64,000 nucleotides of DNA, from positions 153,242 through 217,241 of the forward strand of contig NZ_LQQA01000035.1 of assembly GCF_002101965.1 (NCBI RefSeq), given 5' to 3'. The stretch's first letter is position 1; the number at the start of each line of letters is the position of its first letter. Origin of the DNA: Mycolicibacterium wolinskyi (GTDB taxonomy: Bacteria > Actinomycetota > Actinomycetes > Mycobacteriales > Mycobacteriaceae). This document shows positions 48,547 to 56,704 of this stretch, in pieces. The translations under genes were made by a program, and so were the position numbers. The notes beneath the pieces are model-generated. The model made no database searches, was not told where the DNA came from, and saw nothing but the letters and a program-made list of their open reading frames with translations.

Positions 48547-49331
48547 GCGGTGTACCCGCCATCGGCGACCAGCACCGACCCGGTGATGAACGAGGCCGCG
48601 TCGCTGGCGAGGAAGACCACGCTGGGCGCGATCTCCTCGGGCATCGCATACCGCAGCATCGGGGTGTCATCGATCCAGTGCCGCTTGAACTCGGGCTTGT
48701 CGACCGGTGCCATCTCGGTTTTGCAGTAGCCCGGCGCCAGCGCGTTGACCCGGATGCCCAGCGGACCCCATTCGGCGGCAAGCGATTTGGTGAGGTGGTG
48801 CACCGCGGCCTTGGACGCGTTGTAGGCCGGCTGCATCTGCGGCCGGTTGACGATCATGCCCGACATCGACCCGATGTTGATGATCGATCCGCTGCCGCGC
48901 TCACGCATGTGGGCGCCCACGGCCAACGAACACGCCCACAGTGCCTTCACATTGAGATCGAAGACGTCGTCCCACTGCTGCTCGGTGACCGACCAGGATT
49001 CGCCGTGATAGCACGTGCCCGCGTTGTTGACGAGGATGTCGAGATGCCCGAGGGCCGAGATCGCGTCCGCGGTCATGTTCTCGACGTCGGCCGCGCGCGT
49101 GATGTCGGCGGTGATGGCGTGGAAGGCGAAGCCGGCTGCTGCAGCCTCACTGACGACCTTCTCATTGCGCTCGGCGCTGCGGCCCGCGATGGCGACCTGC
49201 GCGCCCGCCTCGGCGAGGCCGAAGGCGAACGCAAGTCCCAGGCCCTGGTTGCCGCCGGTGACGAGGGCGGTGCGGCCGGTGAGATCGAAGGGCGAACTCC
49301 GCACGCGAGGAGCATTGGAGATATCTGTCAT
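48540..49331 (-). CDS. Short-chain dehydrogenase/reductase
   Basis: A 263-residue SDR of the classical type. The cofactor site is TALVTGGNQGLGLAFAFGLA (about 20-40), NNAGTCYH is the structural NNAG, the catalytic Ser is in IINIGSMSGMIVN, and Y-x-x-x-K is in AYNASKAAVHHL. The C-terminus ends SVLVADGGYTAW. In this operon it likely interconverts a polyol and a ketose; which carbon and which polyol is not readable. It overlaps genes on both sides. Confidence 0.88.
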   Translation of the reverse strand: MTDISNAPRVRSSPFDLTGRTALVTGGNQGLGLAFAFGLAEAGAQVAIAGRSAERNEKVVSEAAAAGFAFHAITADITRAADVENMTADAISALGHLDILVNNAGTCYHGESWSVTEQQWDDVFDLNVKALWACSLAVGAHMRERGSGSIINIGSMSGMIVNRPQMQPAYNASKAAVHHLTKSLAAEWGPLGIRVNALAPGYCKTEMAPVDKPEFKRHWIDDTPMLRYAMPEEIAPSVVFLASDAASFITGSVLVADGGYTAW

Positions 49332-50368
49332 GACGGATTCACAATCGACTTGAGGCTGGCGGGGTCGGTGTCGCTGTCGAGCGCCTCGGCGACATGGTCG
49401 AGGTCATAGCGCCCGGTGACGAGCGCGTCGAGGTCGACGGCGCCGGACGAGACGAGATGGATTGCGGCAGGCCAGGTGTCGGTGTACCGGAACACCCCGG
49501 TGACGGTGATCTCCCAGTTCTGGATGTAGCCGACGGGCAGCGATACGTCGTCGGCACCCATACCGACGAGCACCACCTTGCCCGCCGGTCCGACGGCTTT
49601 GATACCGCTGACCACGGCCGGTGCGGCACCGCTCGCGTCGACGAAGGCGTCGACCTTCGGATCGAGTGCGGCGACGTCGTCGACCGTGGGGTCGAGCACC
49701 TCGGTCGCGCCGAACTGCAGGACGCGTTCGCGGCGCGATGCCACCAGATCGGACACCACGATACGCGACGCGCCGAATGCGCGCGCGGCCTGTGCGCAGA
49801 TCACGCCGATCGGGCCGGCGCCGGCGATCAGGATGGACGAGCCCGGGACGATGGCGGCTTTGCGCATCGTGGCGATCGCCACCGACAGCGGCTCGAGCAG
49901 CGCCGCGGCGTCGTCGGACATGGAATCCGGTACGGGATGGGCCATGTCGTCGTCGATCGTGACGTAGCGGCAGAACGCGCCGTCGACGGGCGGCGTGGCG
50001 TAGAACTTCATCTCGGGGCACAGGTTGTAGCGCCCCGCCGTGCACTGCTTGCAGCGACGGCACGGATGCTGCGGTTCGACCGCGACGCGCTGGCCCACGC
50101 GGCCGGGGTCGACGCCGTCGCCGACAGCGGCGATGCGCCCGGATAATTCGTGCCCGAGGATCATGGGGTCCTCGACCACGAAATCGCCGATGCGACCGTG
50201 GCGGTAGTAGTGCACATCGGATCCGCACACCCCGACCGCGGCGACCTCGACCAGCACCTCGCGCGGTCCCGGTGTCGGCACCGGACGGTCCTCGACGACG
50301 AGCGTTCCCACACCGGTCATCACGCTGGCGCGCATGGTGCCGGGGGATCCGGCTGCGACGGCGTTCAT
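49328..50368 (-). CDS. Sorbitol/xylitol dehydrogenase-type MDR enzyme
   Basis: 346 residues with the strongest polyol-dehydrogenase look of the four dehydrogenases in the region. VCGSDVHYYRHGRIGDFVV followed by PMILGHELSG is typical of sorbitol and xylitol dehydrogenases (zinc Cys, His and Glu). CRRCKQCTAGRYNLC carries the structural cysteines, and ILIAGAGPIGVICAQAARAFG (about 180) the NAD site. It would oxidise xylitol to D-xylulose or a similar reaction, giving the substrate of the kinase encoded upstream. A second in-frame ATG 11 codons later is possible. Confidence 0.9.
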   Translation of the reverse strand: MNAVAAGSPGTMRASVMTGVGTLVVEDRPVPTPGPREVLVEVAAVGVCGSDVHYYRHGRIGDFVVEDPMILGHELSGRIAAVGDGVDPGRVGQRVAVEPQHPCRRCKQCTAGRYNLCPEMKFYATPPVDGAFCRYVTIDDDMAHPVPDSMSDDAAALLEPLSVAIATMRKAAIVPGSSILIAGAGPIGVICAQAARAFGASRIVVSDLVASRRERVLQFGATEVLDPTVDDVAALDPKVDAFVDASGAAPAVVSGIKAVGPAGKVVLVGMGADDVSLPVGYIQNWEITVTGVFRYTDTWPAAIHLVSSGAVDLDALVTGRYDLDHVAEALDSDTDPASLKSIVNPS

Positions 50369-50369
50369 G

Positions 50370-51014
50370 TCATATCCCTTTCTCTATCCCAGGGGTTTCG
50401 GCGAGCAGCGCCCGCCCGACCACCATGGCCTCGACGCCTGCCGTGACGCACAGCGGCGCAATCTCTTCGGTGACTCCTCCGTCGACGATCACCGGCAACC
50501 ACACCGCACACGCCGCGGCGACATCCAGTCGCTCGGTACGGCACCGGTCCTTGGTCCCTGGCTCGATCAACATCACGAGCGCACCGTCGGGGCTTGCCGG
50601 CCACGGCGGCGGCAGCCCGTCGCCCCAGCCCGACCATTCCTCCCAGACCGCGATCCAGGCCGCGCTGCCCGCATCCCGGATGGCGGCCGCACGCTGCTCG
50701 GTGAACGCCGCCCAGGGCAGAAATACGCGGCCGGGGCGCATGGCGAGCAGTGGGGGCAACATCTCATCGGCGAATTCGGCCGATCCGATCAGATGCACAT
50801 CGCATCGCGACGGACCCAGGATGCTCGAAATGCCGCTGAACTCAGTGAGACTCACGCCGACTGGCAGACCAGCGCCGGGGTCCATGACGTCGACGTGCAC
50901 AGCCATGCCGGCGTCGGCGAGTGCGCGCGCGAACGCAGTGCGTTCCGATGGCGGTGCCGCGTAGATCGATCCGGTCAGCAGCCCGGGATACCGGGTGTGC
51001 CACGACGCGATCAT
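50370..51014 (-). CDS. Ribulose-phosphate 3-epimerase-family enzyme
   Basis: A 214-residue TIM barrel. The metal and active-site pattern of pentulose-phosphate epimerases is retained: VHVDVMDPG (about 34, H-x-D), CDVHLIGSAEF (about 66), and PVIVDGGVTEEIAPL (about 173) near the phosphate-binding end VEAMVVGRALLAE. It is more diverged than housekeeping Rpe, so another ketose phosphate is possible. The ATG at 51014 overlaps the stop of the kinase gene. It would link xylulose 5-phosphate and ribulose 5-phosphate. Confidence 0.78.
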   Translation of the reverse strand: MIASWHTRYPGLLTGSIYAAPPSERTAFARALADAGMAVHVDVMDPGAGLPVGVSLTEFSGISSILGPSRCDVHLIGSAEFADEMLPPLLAMRPGRVFLPWAAFTEQRAAAIRDAGSAAWIAVWEEWSGWGDGLPPPWPASPDGALVMLIEPGTKDRCRTERLDVAAACAVWLPVIVDGGVTEEIAPLCVTAGVEAMVVGRALLAETPGIEKGI

Positions 51015-52504
51015 GGTTGCCGCCCCGAATCCAGCAGCCGCGACGACGCCACCGCGGCCCAGCGCTCCCGGACCACGGACAAATCCCGTCCCGTGCGGCG
51101 CGGTCCGATACGCGTGCGAATTTGCGGCTGCCAACGCTTGGCCAGATCGGTCAATCCGGCGATGTCCAACTCCCCCACGACCGCGGCGGCCTGCACGCAG
51201 GCGCCGCGCGCGGTCGCCTCGTCGGCGTCGAGCACGCACACCTCGTCGCCCAGCAGATCGGCCAGCAGCTGCAACGTGGCCGTCGAACGCGCCCCACCGC
51301 CGACCGCGACGGCGCCGCCGCTGACGTCGACACCGCAGGCGCGCAGGCTGTCTCGGGCGCTCATCAACGACAGCAGCGGACCCTCCACGAACGCGCGGGC
51401 CAGTTCCTCGCGCGTGGTGTGGGAGGTGAGGTCGACGAACGCGCCCCGTGCCGACGGGCGATCGGGCTTGCGCTCGCCGTCGAGGAACGGCACCAACACC
51501 GGGCCCGGGTTGTCGCCGGCGGTGAGCGCGAGCTCGGCCAGACCGGCGAGATCGGTGCCGAGCAGCCGCGCCGCGACATCGCTCACGCGCGCCGCGTTGA
51601 GCGTGCTCACGAGCGGCAGGTAGCCACCGGTGAGGTCGGCCACCCCGTCGACCATTCCGCTCGGATCGAAAACCGGTGTGCGAGAAGAGGTTGCGACGAC
51701 ACCGGAGGTACCGATGCCGATGTACTGATCGCCGTCGTTGAGGCCCAGCCCGAGATAGGCGGCATGCTGGTCACCGCCGCCCGGGCCGACGATCACGTCG
51801 ACATCGGGGTCCAGCCCGAGCTCCTGGGCGGCCACCGGCCGCAGCGTCCCGGCCGGCTCGCACGGGCCGAGCACCGTCGGCAACATCTGCGACCAGTTCC
51901 GCGGCCCGCCTGCCAGGTCAAGGTATTCGCTGATCCATTGTCCGGCTTCGGTGTTGAAGTAGCCGGTGCCGGAGGCGTCGGAGCGGTCGGTCACCCGGGC
52001 ACCGGTCAGCCAGTACGTCAGGTAGTCGTGCGGCAACAGCATCGAGGCGCTGCGTTCGAGTACACCGGGCTCGTGTTCGGCGATCCAGGCGAGCTTGGCG
52101 ATCGTGAACGCCGCCGTCGGCATCGAGCCGATGCTGTTGATCCACTGCTGCGCGCCGATGCGGTCGACGAGCGCGGCCAGCTGCGGCGCGCCGGTGGTGT
52201 CGTTCCAGAGCTTGGCTTGCCGCAACGGATTTCCGTGCTCGTCGAGCAGTACCAGACCATGACATTGCGCGGCGACCGAGATTCCCTTGATGACGGGTAC
52301 CTGGGCGCAGCGGCCCAACGCCGTGCGGGTCGCGGACACGAAGGCCGATACCCACTCCAGCGGATGCTGTTCGCTGCTGGGCGGAAATGCCGGCGGATGC
52401 CCGGCCGCGCCGTACCCCAACAGTCGGCCGCCGGCGAGTTCCCGGACCTCGACCTTGCATGATTGTGTGGACGAATCCACCCCGAGCACAGCGAATTCCG
52501 TCAT
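51011..52504 (-). CDS. xylB: FGGY kinase, xylulokinase type
   Basis: A 497-residue sugar kinase. FGGY landmarks are the N-terminal VLGVDSSTQSCKVEVREL (phosphate loop), the central DASGTGYFNTEAGQW region, VIVGPGGGDQHAAYLGLG (about 263), and the C-terminal VGGGARSTATLQLLADLLG (about 400). The overall pattern resembles xylulokinase, which phosphorylates D-xylulose with ATP. It overlaps the SIS gene upstream and the epimerase gene downstream by 4 bases each. A related ketose such as D-ribulose or erythrulose cannot be ruled out. Confidence 0.88.
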   Translation of the reverse strand: MTEFAVLGVDSSTQSCKVEVRELAGGRLLGYGAAGHPPAFPPSSEQHPLEWVSAFVSATRTALGRCAQVPVIKGISVAAQCHGLVLLDEHGNPLRQAKLWNDTTGAPQLAALVDRIGAQQWINSIGSMPTAAFTIAKLAWIAEHEPGVLERSASMLLPHDYLTYWLTGARVTDRSDASGTGYFNTEAGQWISEYLDLAGGPRNWSQMLPTVLGPCEPAGTLRPVAAQELGLDPDVDVIVGPGGGDQHAAYLGLGLNDGDQYIGIGTSGVVATSSRTPVFDPSGMVDGVADLTGGYLPLVSTLNAARVSDVAARLLGTDLAGLAELALTAGDNPGPVLVPFLDGERKPDRPSARGAFVDLTSHTTREELARAFVEGPLLSLMSARDSLRACGVDVSGGAVAVGGGARSTATLQLLADLLGDEVCVLDADEATARGACVQAAAVVGELDIAGLTDLAKRWQPQIRTRIGPRRTGRDLSVVRERWAAVASSRLLDSGRQP

Positions 52505-53133
52505 GTGCGCACCACCGGGGCATCATCGGCCGCGTGACCGCGGGCTCCGACCCCGCCTGCGGGGTGGCTGTCGACCACATCGCGCATGGTGTGGCCGCGC
52601 AGCGCCATCGCGACCACCGCAAGCGCGTCGCCCCAGGCGCCGACCGCAAGCGTGCTCGCCATGGCGATCATGTCGCCGGGATCGGCGTCGGGTGCGGTCG
52701 GCGGCAGGGCGACGACGGTTCCTGCCGCGCCGGCGAAAGGCGAGTCGGGGCTCTCGGTGATCGCAACCACCGCGACTCCCCTTCCGGTCAGCCGCTCGGC
52801 CAGCCGGGTCAGCTCGCCGGATTGCCCGGTCTTGGAAATGGCGAGCACGAGGTCGTTTTCGGTGATCGCACCCATCCCGCCGTGCAGCGCGTCCATCGAG
52901 GGCAAGTAGACGGCGGGTGTGCCGCACACCGAGAGCAGATGAGCGAGCCGCTCGGCCATGATGCCCGAGGTGCCCGAACCCGTGGTCACGACCTTGCCGG
53001 TGATCGCGAGCATGCGTCGAGCAATCGCGACGACGTCCGATTCGACGCGTCCGGTCAGCGCGGCGACCGCGGCAGATTCCCGGGATAACACCACGCCGGC
53101 CAGCGTTGCCAGGTCGGTGTCATCGGACTGCAT
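52501..53133 (-). CDS. SIS-domain sugar-phosphate isomerase
   Basis: A 210-residue protein with one SIS domain (about 35-165). The pattern VVTTGSGTSGIMAERLAHLL, CGTPAVYLPSMDALHGGMG and LVLAISKTGQSGELTRLAERL is that of arabinose-5-phosphate isomerase-like (KdsD) proteins without CBS domains. It may interconvert a ketose and an aldose phosphate in the polyol pathway, such as ribulose 5-phosphate and arabinose 5-phosphate. It is the first gene of the ten-gene operon, about 64 bases after the predicted transcription start. Confidence 0.82.
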   Translation of the reverse strand: MQSDDTDLATLAGVVLSRESAAVAALTGRVESDVVAIARRMLAITGKVVTTGSGTSGIMAERLAHLLSVCGTPAVYLPSMDALHGGMGAITENDLVLAISKTGQSGELTRLAERLTGRGVAVVAITESPDSPFAGAAGTVVALPPTAPDADPGDMIAMASTLAVGAWGDALAVVAMALRGHTMRDVVDSHPAGGVGARGHAADDAPVVRT

Positions 53134-53203
53134 GCGCGTTCTGCCTCCTCCGCGGGTCGCTCATCTGTCACCCCGCCGACTCATCTGATCGTTTGTGATG
53201 TGG

Positions 53204-53233
53204 ATCATGCAATGCTCTATGCTCATATGTCAA
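53204..53233 (-). promoter_or_regulatory. Promoter of the polyol operon
   Basis: On the minus strand a perfect -35 TTGACA (53233-53228) is followed after 18 bases by CATGAT (53209-53204), a fair -10. The -35 overlaps a CATATGT motif that recurs 20 bases away inside the palindrome at 53240-53253, so a bound regulator would compete with polymerase. Confidence 0.55.
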
Positions 53234-53239
53234 CGCGAC

Positions 53240-53253
53240 TGCACATATGTGCA
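53240..53253. promoter_or_regulatory. Operator-like palindrome between polyol operon and SorC gene
   Basis: TGCACATATGTGCA is a perfect 14-base palindrome. Its core CATATGT is repeated at 53224-53230, one 20-base step (about two helix turns) away. This is the expected arrangement for a tetrameric SorC-family regulator acting on both divergent transcripts. The regulator identity is inferred from adjacency. Confidence 0.6.
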
Positions 53254-53286
53254 CACAGCATCGGGGTGGACGGAAGGGGACGCGGC

Positions 53287-54234
53287 ATGGGCCCGGACGA
53301 GCTGTTCCAGCGCGCGGTGATCGCGCGGCGCTACTACCTCGAAGGACGCACCCGAATCCAGATCGCCGAGGAGTTCGGGATCTCGCGGTTCAAGGTCGCG
53401 CGGATGCTCGACGAGGCGCTCGAATCCGGAATGGTGGAGATCAAGATCCACAACCCCGGCGCGATCGACGTCGACCTCTCTACCGCGCTGCAGCGTCGAT
53501 ACGGACTCGAACACGCCTATGCCGTCGTCTGCGGATCCGACAACCAAGACGGGTCGGCCGAATCGGACAACACCGCGGAACGGGTTGCGGCCGTGGCCAA
53601 AGCGATGGCCGAACTGCTGCAATCGATCCTGCGCGACGGCGATGTGGTCGGCGTGGACTGCGGCCGCACCCTGGCCCACATCGCCGACCATCTGACGACG
53701 CTGCCGCAGTGCGACGTCGTGCAACTGACGGGTATGGCCGGCGCCATCAACCACAACGGCGCCGACCTCGTGCGCCGCATCAGCGAGGTCAGCGGCGGGC
53801 GGTCCTGGCCGATGTACGCGCCGCTCGTGGTGTCGGACGCCCGAACCGCCGCGAGCCTGGCAGGCACCCAGCAGATCCAGGAGACGTTCGACCAGCATCC
53901 GAAGGTCAGTTGCGCGATCGTGTCGGTCGGCGCGTGGACCGAAGGCGCATCGCAGGTGTACGGCTCACTGACGAGTGAAGAGGTACGCCACCTCGACGCC
54001 GCAGGCGTGTGCGCCGAGACCTGCGCACTGCTGCTCGACTCCGAGGGAAACCGGCTCGCCGGCCTCGACGACCGGCGCATGGGCATCGACGAGGCCACCC
54101 TGCGCGCGATCCCGACCGTCATCGCCATCGCGACGGGTCCGGAGAAGATCGCGGCGACCCGCGCCGTGCTGCGGTCGGGCATGGTCTCGTCACTGGTCAC
54201 CGACGTCGATATCGCCGCCGCGGTACTCGACTAG
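53287..54234 (+). CDS. SorC-family sugar-responsive regulator
   Basis: A 315-residue regulator. The N-terminal helix-turn-helix (about 18-45) has RTRIQIAEEFGISRFKVARM. The rest is the SorC sugar-phosphate-binding domain, with DVVGVDCGRTLAHIADHL (about 118), QLTGMAGAINHNGADLV and GLDDRRMGIDEATLRAIP. The effector is probably a phosphorylated pentose or tetrose made by the operon. ATG 53287 has an AAGGGGA ribosome site 8 bases upstream and gives the family's usual length. It is divergent from the polyol operon and followed after 26 bases by a dehydrogenase gene. Confidence 0.9.
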   Translation: MGPDELFQRAVIARRYYLEGRTRIQIAEEFGISRFKVARMLDEALESGMVEIKIHNPGAIDVDLSTALQRRYGLEHAYAVVCGSDNQDGSAESDNTAERVAAVAKAMAELLQSILRDGDVVGVDCGRTLAHIADHLTTLPQCDVVQLTGMAGAINHNGADLVRRISEVSGGRSWPMYAPLVVSDARTAASLAGTQQIQETFDQHPKVSCAIVSVGAWTEGASQVYGSLTSEEVRHLDAAGVCAETCALLLDSEGNRLAGLDDRRMGIDEATLRAIPTVIAIATGPEKIAATRAVLRSGMVSSLVTDVDIAAAVLD

Positions 54235-54260
54235 CGACAAACCGAAAGGACCGTTTCTCG

Positions 54261-55034
54261 ATGACGCAAACACAGCCGCGCGCAGTGGATTTCGACTTCC
54301 GGCTGGGCGGCAAGACGGCGCTGGTGACCGGTGCTGCCTCCGGCATCGGCGCGGCGATCGCCGCGGCCTACGCCAAAAAGGGCGCACGGATCGCCGCTCT
54401 TGACCTCAACACGCCGGGCGCCGAGCAGGCCGCTCAGGAGCTCGGCGCCGGCAGTCGTGGATTCCACTGTGACGTCGCCGATCCGGATTCGGTACGCGAC
54501 GCCGTCGGGTCGGTTGTCGACGCGTTCGGGCGCATCGACATCCTGGTCAACAGCGCGGGCATCGCGCGCCTGGCGCCTGCCGAGGAACTGTCATTGTCGG
54601 ACTGGGACACCACGATCGACGTCAACCTGCGCGGCACATTCCTGATGTGCCAGGCGGTGGGCAACCAGATGCTGCAGGCCGGTGGCGGGTCGATCATCAA
54701 CATGGCCTCGCAGGCCGCCACCGTCGCGCTCGATCAGCACGTGGCCTACTGCGCCTCGAAGTTCGGTGTCGTCGGCGTCTCGAAAGTCCTTGCCGCCGAA
54801 TGGGGTGGCCGCGGCGTGCGGGTCAACACCATCTCGCCGACCGTGGTGCTCACCGAATTGGGGCACCGCGCCTGGGACGGCCCCAAGGGCGACGCACTCA
54901 AGAAGCTGATTCCGACCGGGCGTTTTGCCTACCCCGATGAGATCGCGGCTGCCGCGGTCTTCCTGGCATCCGATGCGGCCGAGATGATCAACGGCGCCGA
55001 TCTTGTGATCGACGGCGGCTACACGATCAAGTAG
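54261..55034 (+). CDS. SDR polyol dehydrogenase (DthD/GolD-like)
   Basis: A 257-residue classical SDR. TALVTGAASGIGAAIAAAYA is the NAD site, VNSAGIAR replaces NNAG, the catalytic Ser is in IINMASQAATVAL, and AYCASKFGVVG holds Tyr and Lys. The pattern resembles D-threitol and galactitol dehydrogenases. It lies downstream of the SorC regulator and so belongs to the polyol regulon, perhaps serving the second binding protein's ligand. Its TAG stop abuts the TAG of the convergent thiolase-like gene with no base between. Confidence 0.87.
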   Translation: MTQTQPRAVDFDFRLGGKTALVTGAASGIGAAIAAAYAKKGARIAALDLNTPGAEQAAQELGAGSRGFHCDVADPDSVRDAVGSVVDAFGRIDILVNSAGIARLAPAEELSLSDWDTTIDVNLRGTFLMCQAVGNQMLQAGGGSIINMASQAATVALDQHVAYCASKFGVVGVSKVLAAEWGGRGVRVNTISPTVVLTELGHRAWDGPKGDALKKLIPTGRFAYPDEIAAAAVFLASDAAEMINGADLVIDGGYTIK

Positions 55035-56510
55035 CTACAGCAACGACGCGGTGCCGTCGGGGTGCACGCGCACCTGCGCGCCGGCGATGTCTTCCGCCAC
55101 GGTCGCGGCCGCCTCGGACCCGTCGGTGATGCGCGCGAGCGTGCGCGCATCGTCGGGGGTGCGGACGGCCAGGAAGGCCTTCTCCGGAAGCCCTTCGCGA
55201 TTGAACGGCGTGGTCCACGATTCCACCGTGCCCGTGCCGGACCACTCGACCGCCAGCTTGCGGACCGGTTCGGCGTCGACCGTGGATTGCACATCCTCCC
55301 AACGGAATCCATGCTGCGGCGGCTCGGTTCCGTACACACCGAAGCTGTGCTTGGTCAGATAGCCGCCGTTGGCGGTGATCAGGCCGCGCGCGCCGGGGTT
55401 CGCGACGAGCCTTTCGGCCATGGTGGCGATCGAATGGCTCACGTAGTTGTTCCACGGTCCCCCGGCGAAGGTCAGGCCGCCCGTGACGGTGAGCGAACGC
55501 GCGGGATCGGTCAGCGGCAACCCGAGTTCGTTGGCCGCGACCTGAACGGCCGACGGGAAACACGAATAGACGTCGATCAGATCGATGTCGTCGACGCCGA
55601 TCTCGGCGAGCTCGAGCGCCCGCCGGCCGGCGATCCGGATCGCCGGGGATCGGTGCAACTCGGCCCGTTCGCCGATCGCGTAAGTGTCGTGTGAATCGGT
55701 CCCGGCATACGGGAAAACCCAACGGTCCCTGGGTATTTGAAGGTAGGTCGCCTTCTCCGCGGTGGTCAGGATGAGGACGGCGCCTTGATCGACCATGTTG
55801 TTGGAGTTCGTCAGCTTGGTGTAGGGCCAACTGATCATCCGGTTGTCCGGGCCCGGCTCGGAAATCTGTTCCGCGGTCAACCGGTCCCGGCTCCAGGCGT
55901 GGCCGTTCCCGGCCGCGACCGCACTGAATTCCGACCACAACTCGCCGATCCGGCGCCGGTGCTCATCGGGCGTCTCTCCCGCCGCGATGCGCAGCGCCTG
56001 CTCGAACATCGGGTAGACGAAGGCCGGGCGGTCGAGGTTGATGCGCAGCTCGGCATCGCCCGCCATCGGCACGCCCTCGTGCGCGCCGGGCGCCTCCGAC
56101 ACGGAGTCGTCCTGACGCGTCCACTCCGGCCTGGCGCCGCGGGCCCGCAGCCGGCTGCGGGTCCGCCATGTCTCGGCGCCCGCGATCAGCACCACCCCGG
56201 CGCGAGCGGCGATGAGGTCCAGGCACGCCTCGTTGACCAGCGTCTGCGGCACGTTGCCGCCGACCCCGGTGTAACGGGTGGTGGCATGCTCCGCCCGGAT
56301 GCGTTGCGCAAGTAGCAGACCCGGATCGCGGTAGTGCCACGACAGCAGGTTGACCACGCGCACGGAATCGACCGCCTGCAACACCCGCGGATCGGCCGCC
56401 GCCCTGGCCGCCGCGGCCATCAGGTCGACGGGCTCCACATCGGGGTTGTCGTCGTGCTGGTTGATCTGGCCGTAGCCGACCAGCACCGGCGTCGTCGGGT
56501 CGATTGACAT
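55035..56510 (-). CDS. Thiolase-fold protein lacking catalytic residues
   Basis: A 491-residue acetyl-CoA acetyltransferase-like protein. The fold is recognisable: VLVGYGQINQ at the start, VVLIAGAETWRTRSRL (about 115-130) and DIDLIDVYSCFPSAVQ (about 315). The GHP His motif near the second active-site loop reads GGLTFAGGPWNNYVSH (Gly in place of His), and no Cys sits at the nucleophile position by my alignment. A C-terminal extension of about 90 residues, possibly an OB-like fold, follows. It corresponds to M. tuberculosis Rv1867 (from memory). It may bind acyl-CoA without catalysing condensation. ATG 56510 chosen. Confidence 0.8.
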   Translation of the reverse strand: MSIDPTTPVLVGYGQINQHDDNPDVEPVDLMAAAARAAADPRVLQAVDSVRVVNLLSWHYRDPGLLLAQRIRAEHATTRYTGVGGNVPQTLVNEACLDLIAARAGVVLIAGAETWRTRSRLRARGARPEWTRQDDSVSEAPGAHEGVPMAGDAELRINLDRPAFVYPMFEQALRIAAGETPDEHRRRIGELWSEFSAVAAGNGHAWSRDRLTAEQISEPGPDNRMISWPYTKLTNSNNMVDQGAVLILTTAEKATYLQIPRDRWVFPYAGTDSHDTYAIGERAELHRSPAIRIAGRRALELAEIGVDDIDLIDVYSCFPSAVQVAANELGLPLTDPARSLTVTGGLTFAGGPWNNYVSHSIATMAERLVANPGARGLITANGGYLTKHSFGVYGTEPPQHGFRWEDVQSTVDAEPVRKLAVEWSGTGTVESWTTPFNREGLPEKAFLAVRTPDDARTLARITDGSEAAATVAEDIAGAQVRVHPDGTASLL

Positions 56511-56704
56511 GCAGTAGAAACTAGCCGACGCGGCGCACCGGCGATTGCGCGGTCGAGTGCCGTCGACGGCATTCAACTGCACCATTGCGCCAGAACGTCA
56601 TTGGCCGCCGAACCCCGATCCCGACCCCGCGAGTTGGTTATCCGGCGTGTGTTCGGGTACTCGGATCGCACCCACTATTCACCCGCAACCGTCACCATGG
56701 AGCT

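Noticed and set aside
50370..51239. 289-residue version of the epimerase-like protein
   Set aside because: The extra N-terminus lies in another frame of the kinase gene and has shadow composition; the ATG at 51014 overlaps the kinase stop as elsewhere in the operon.
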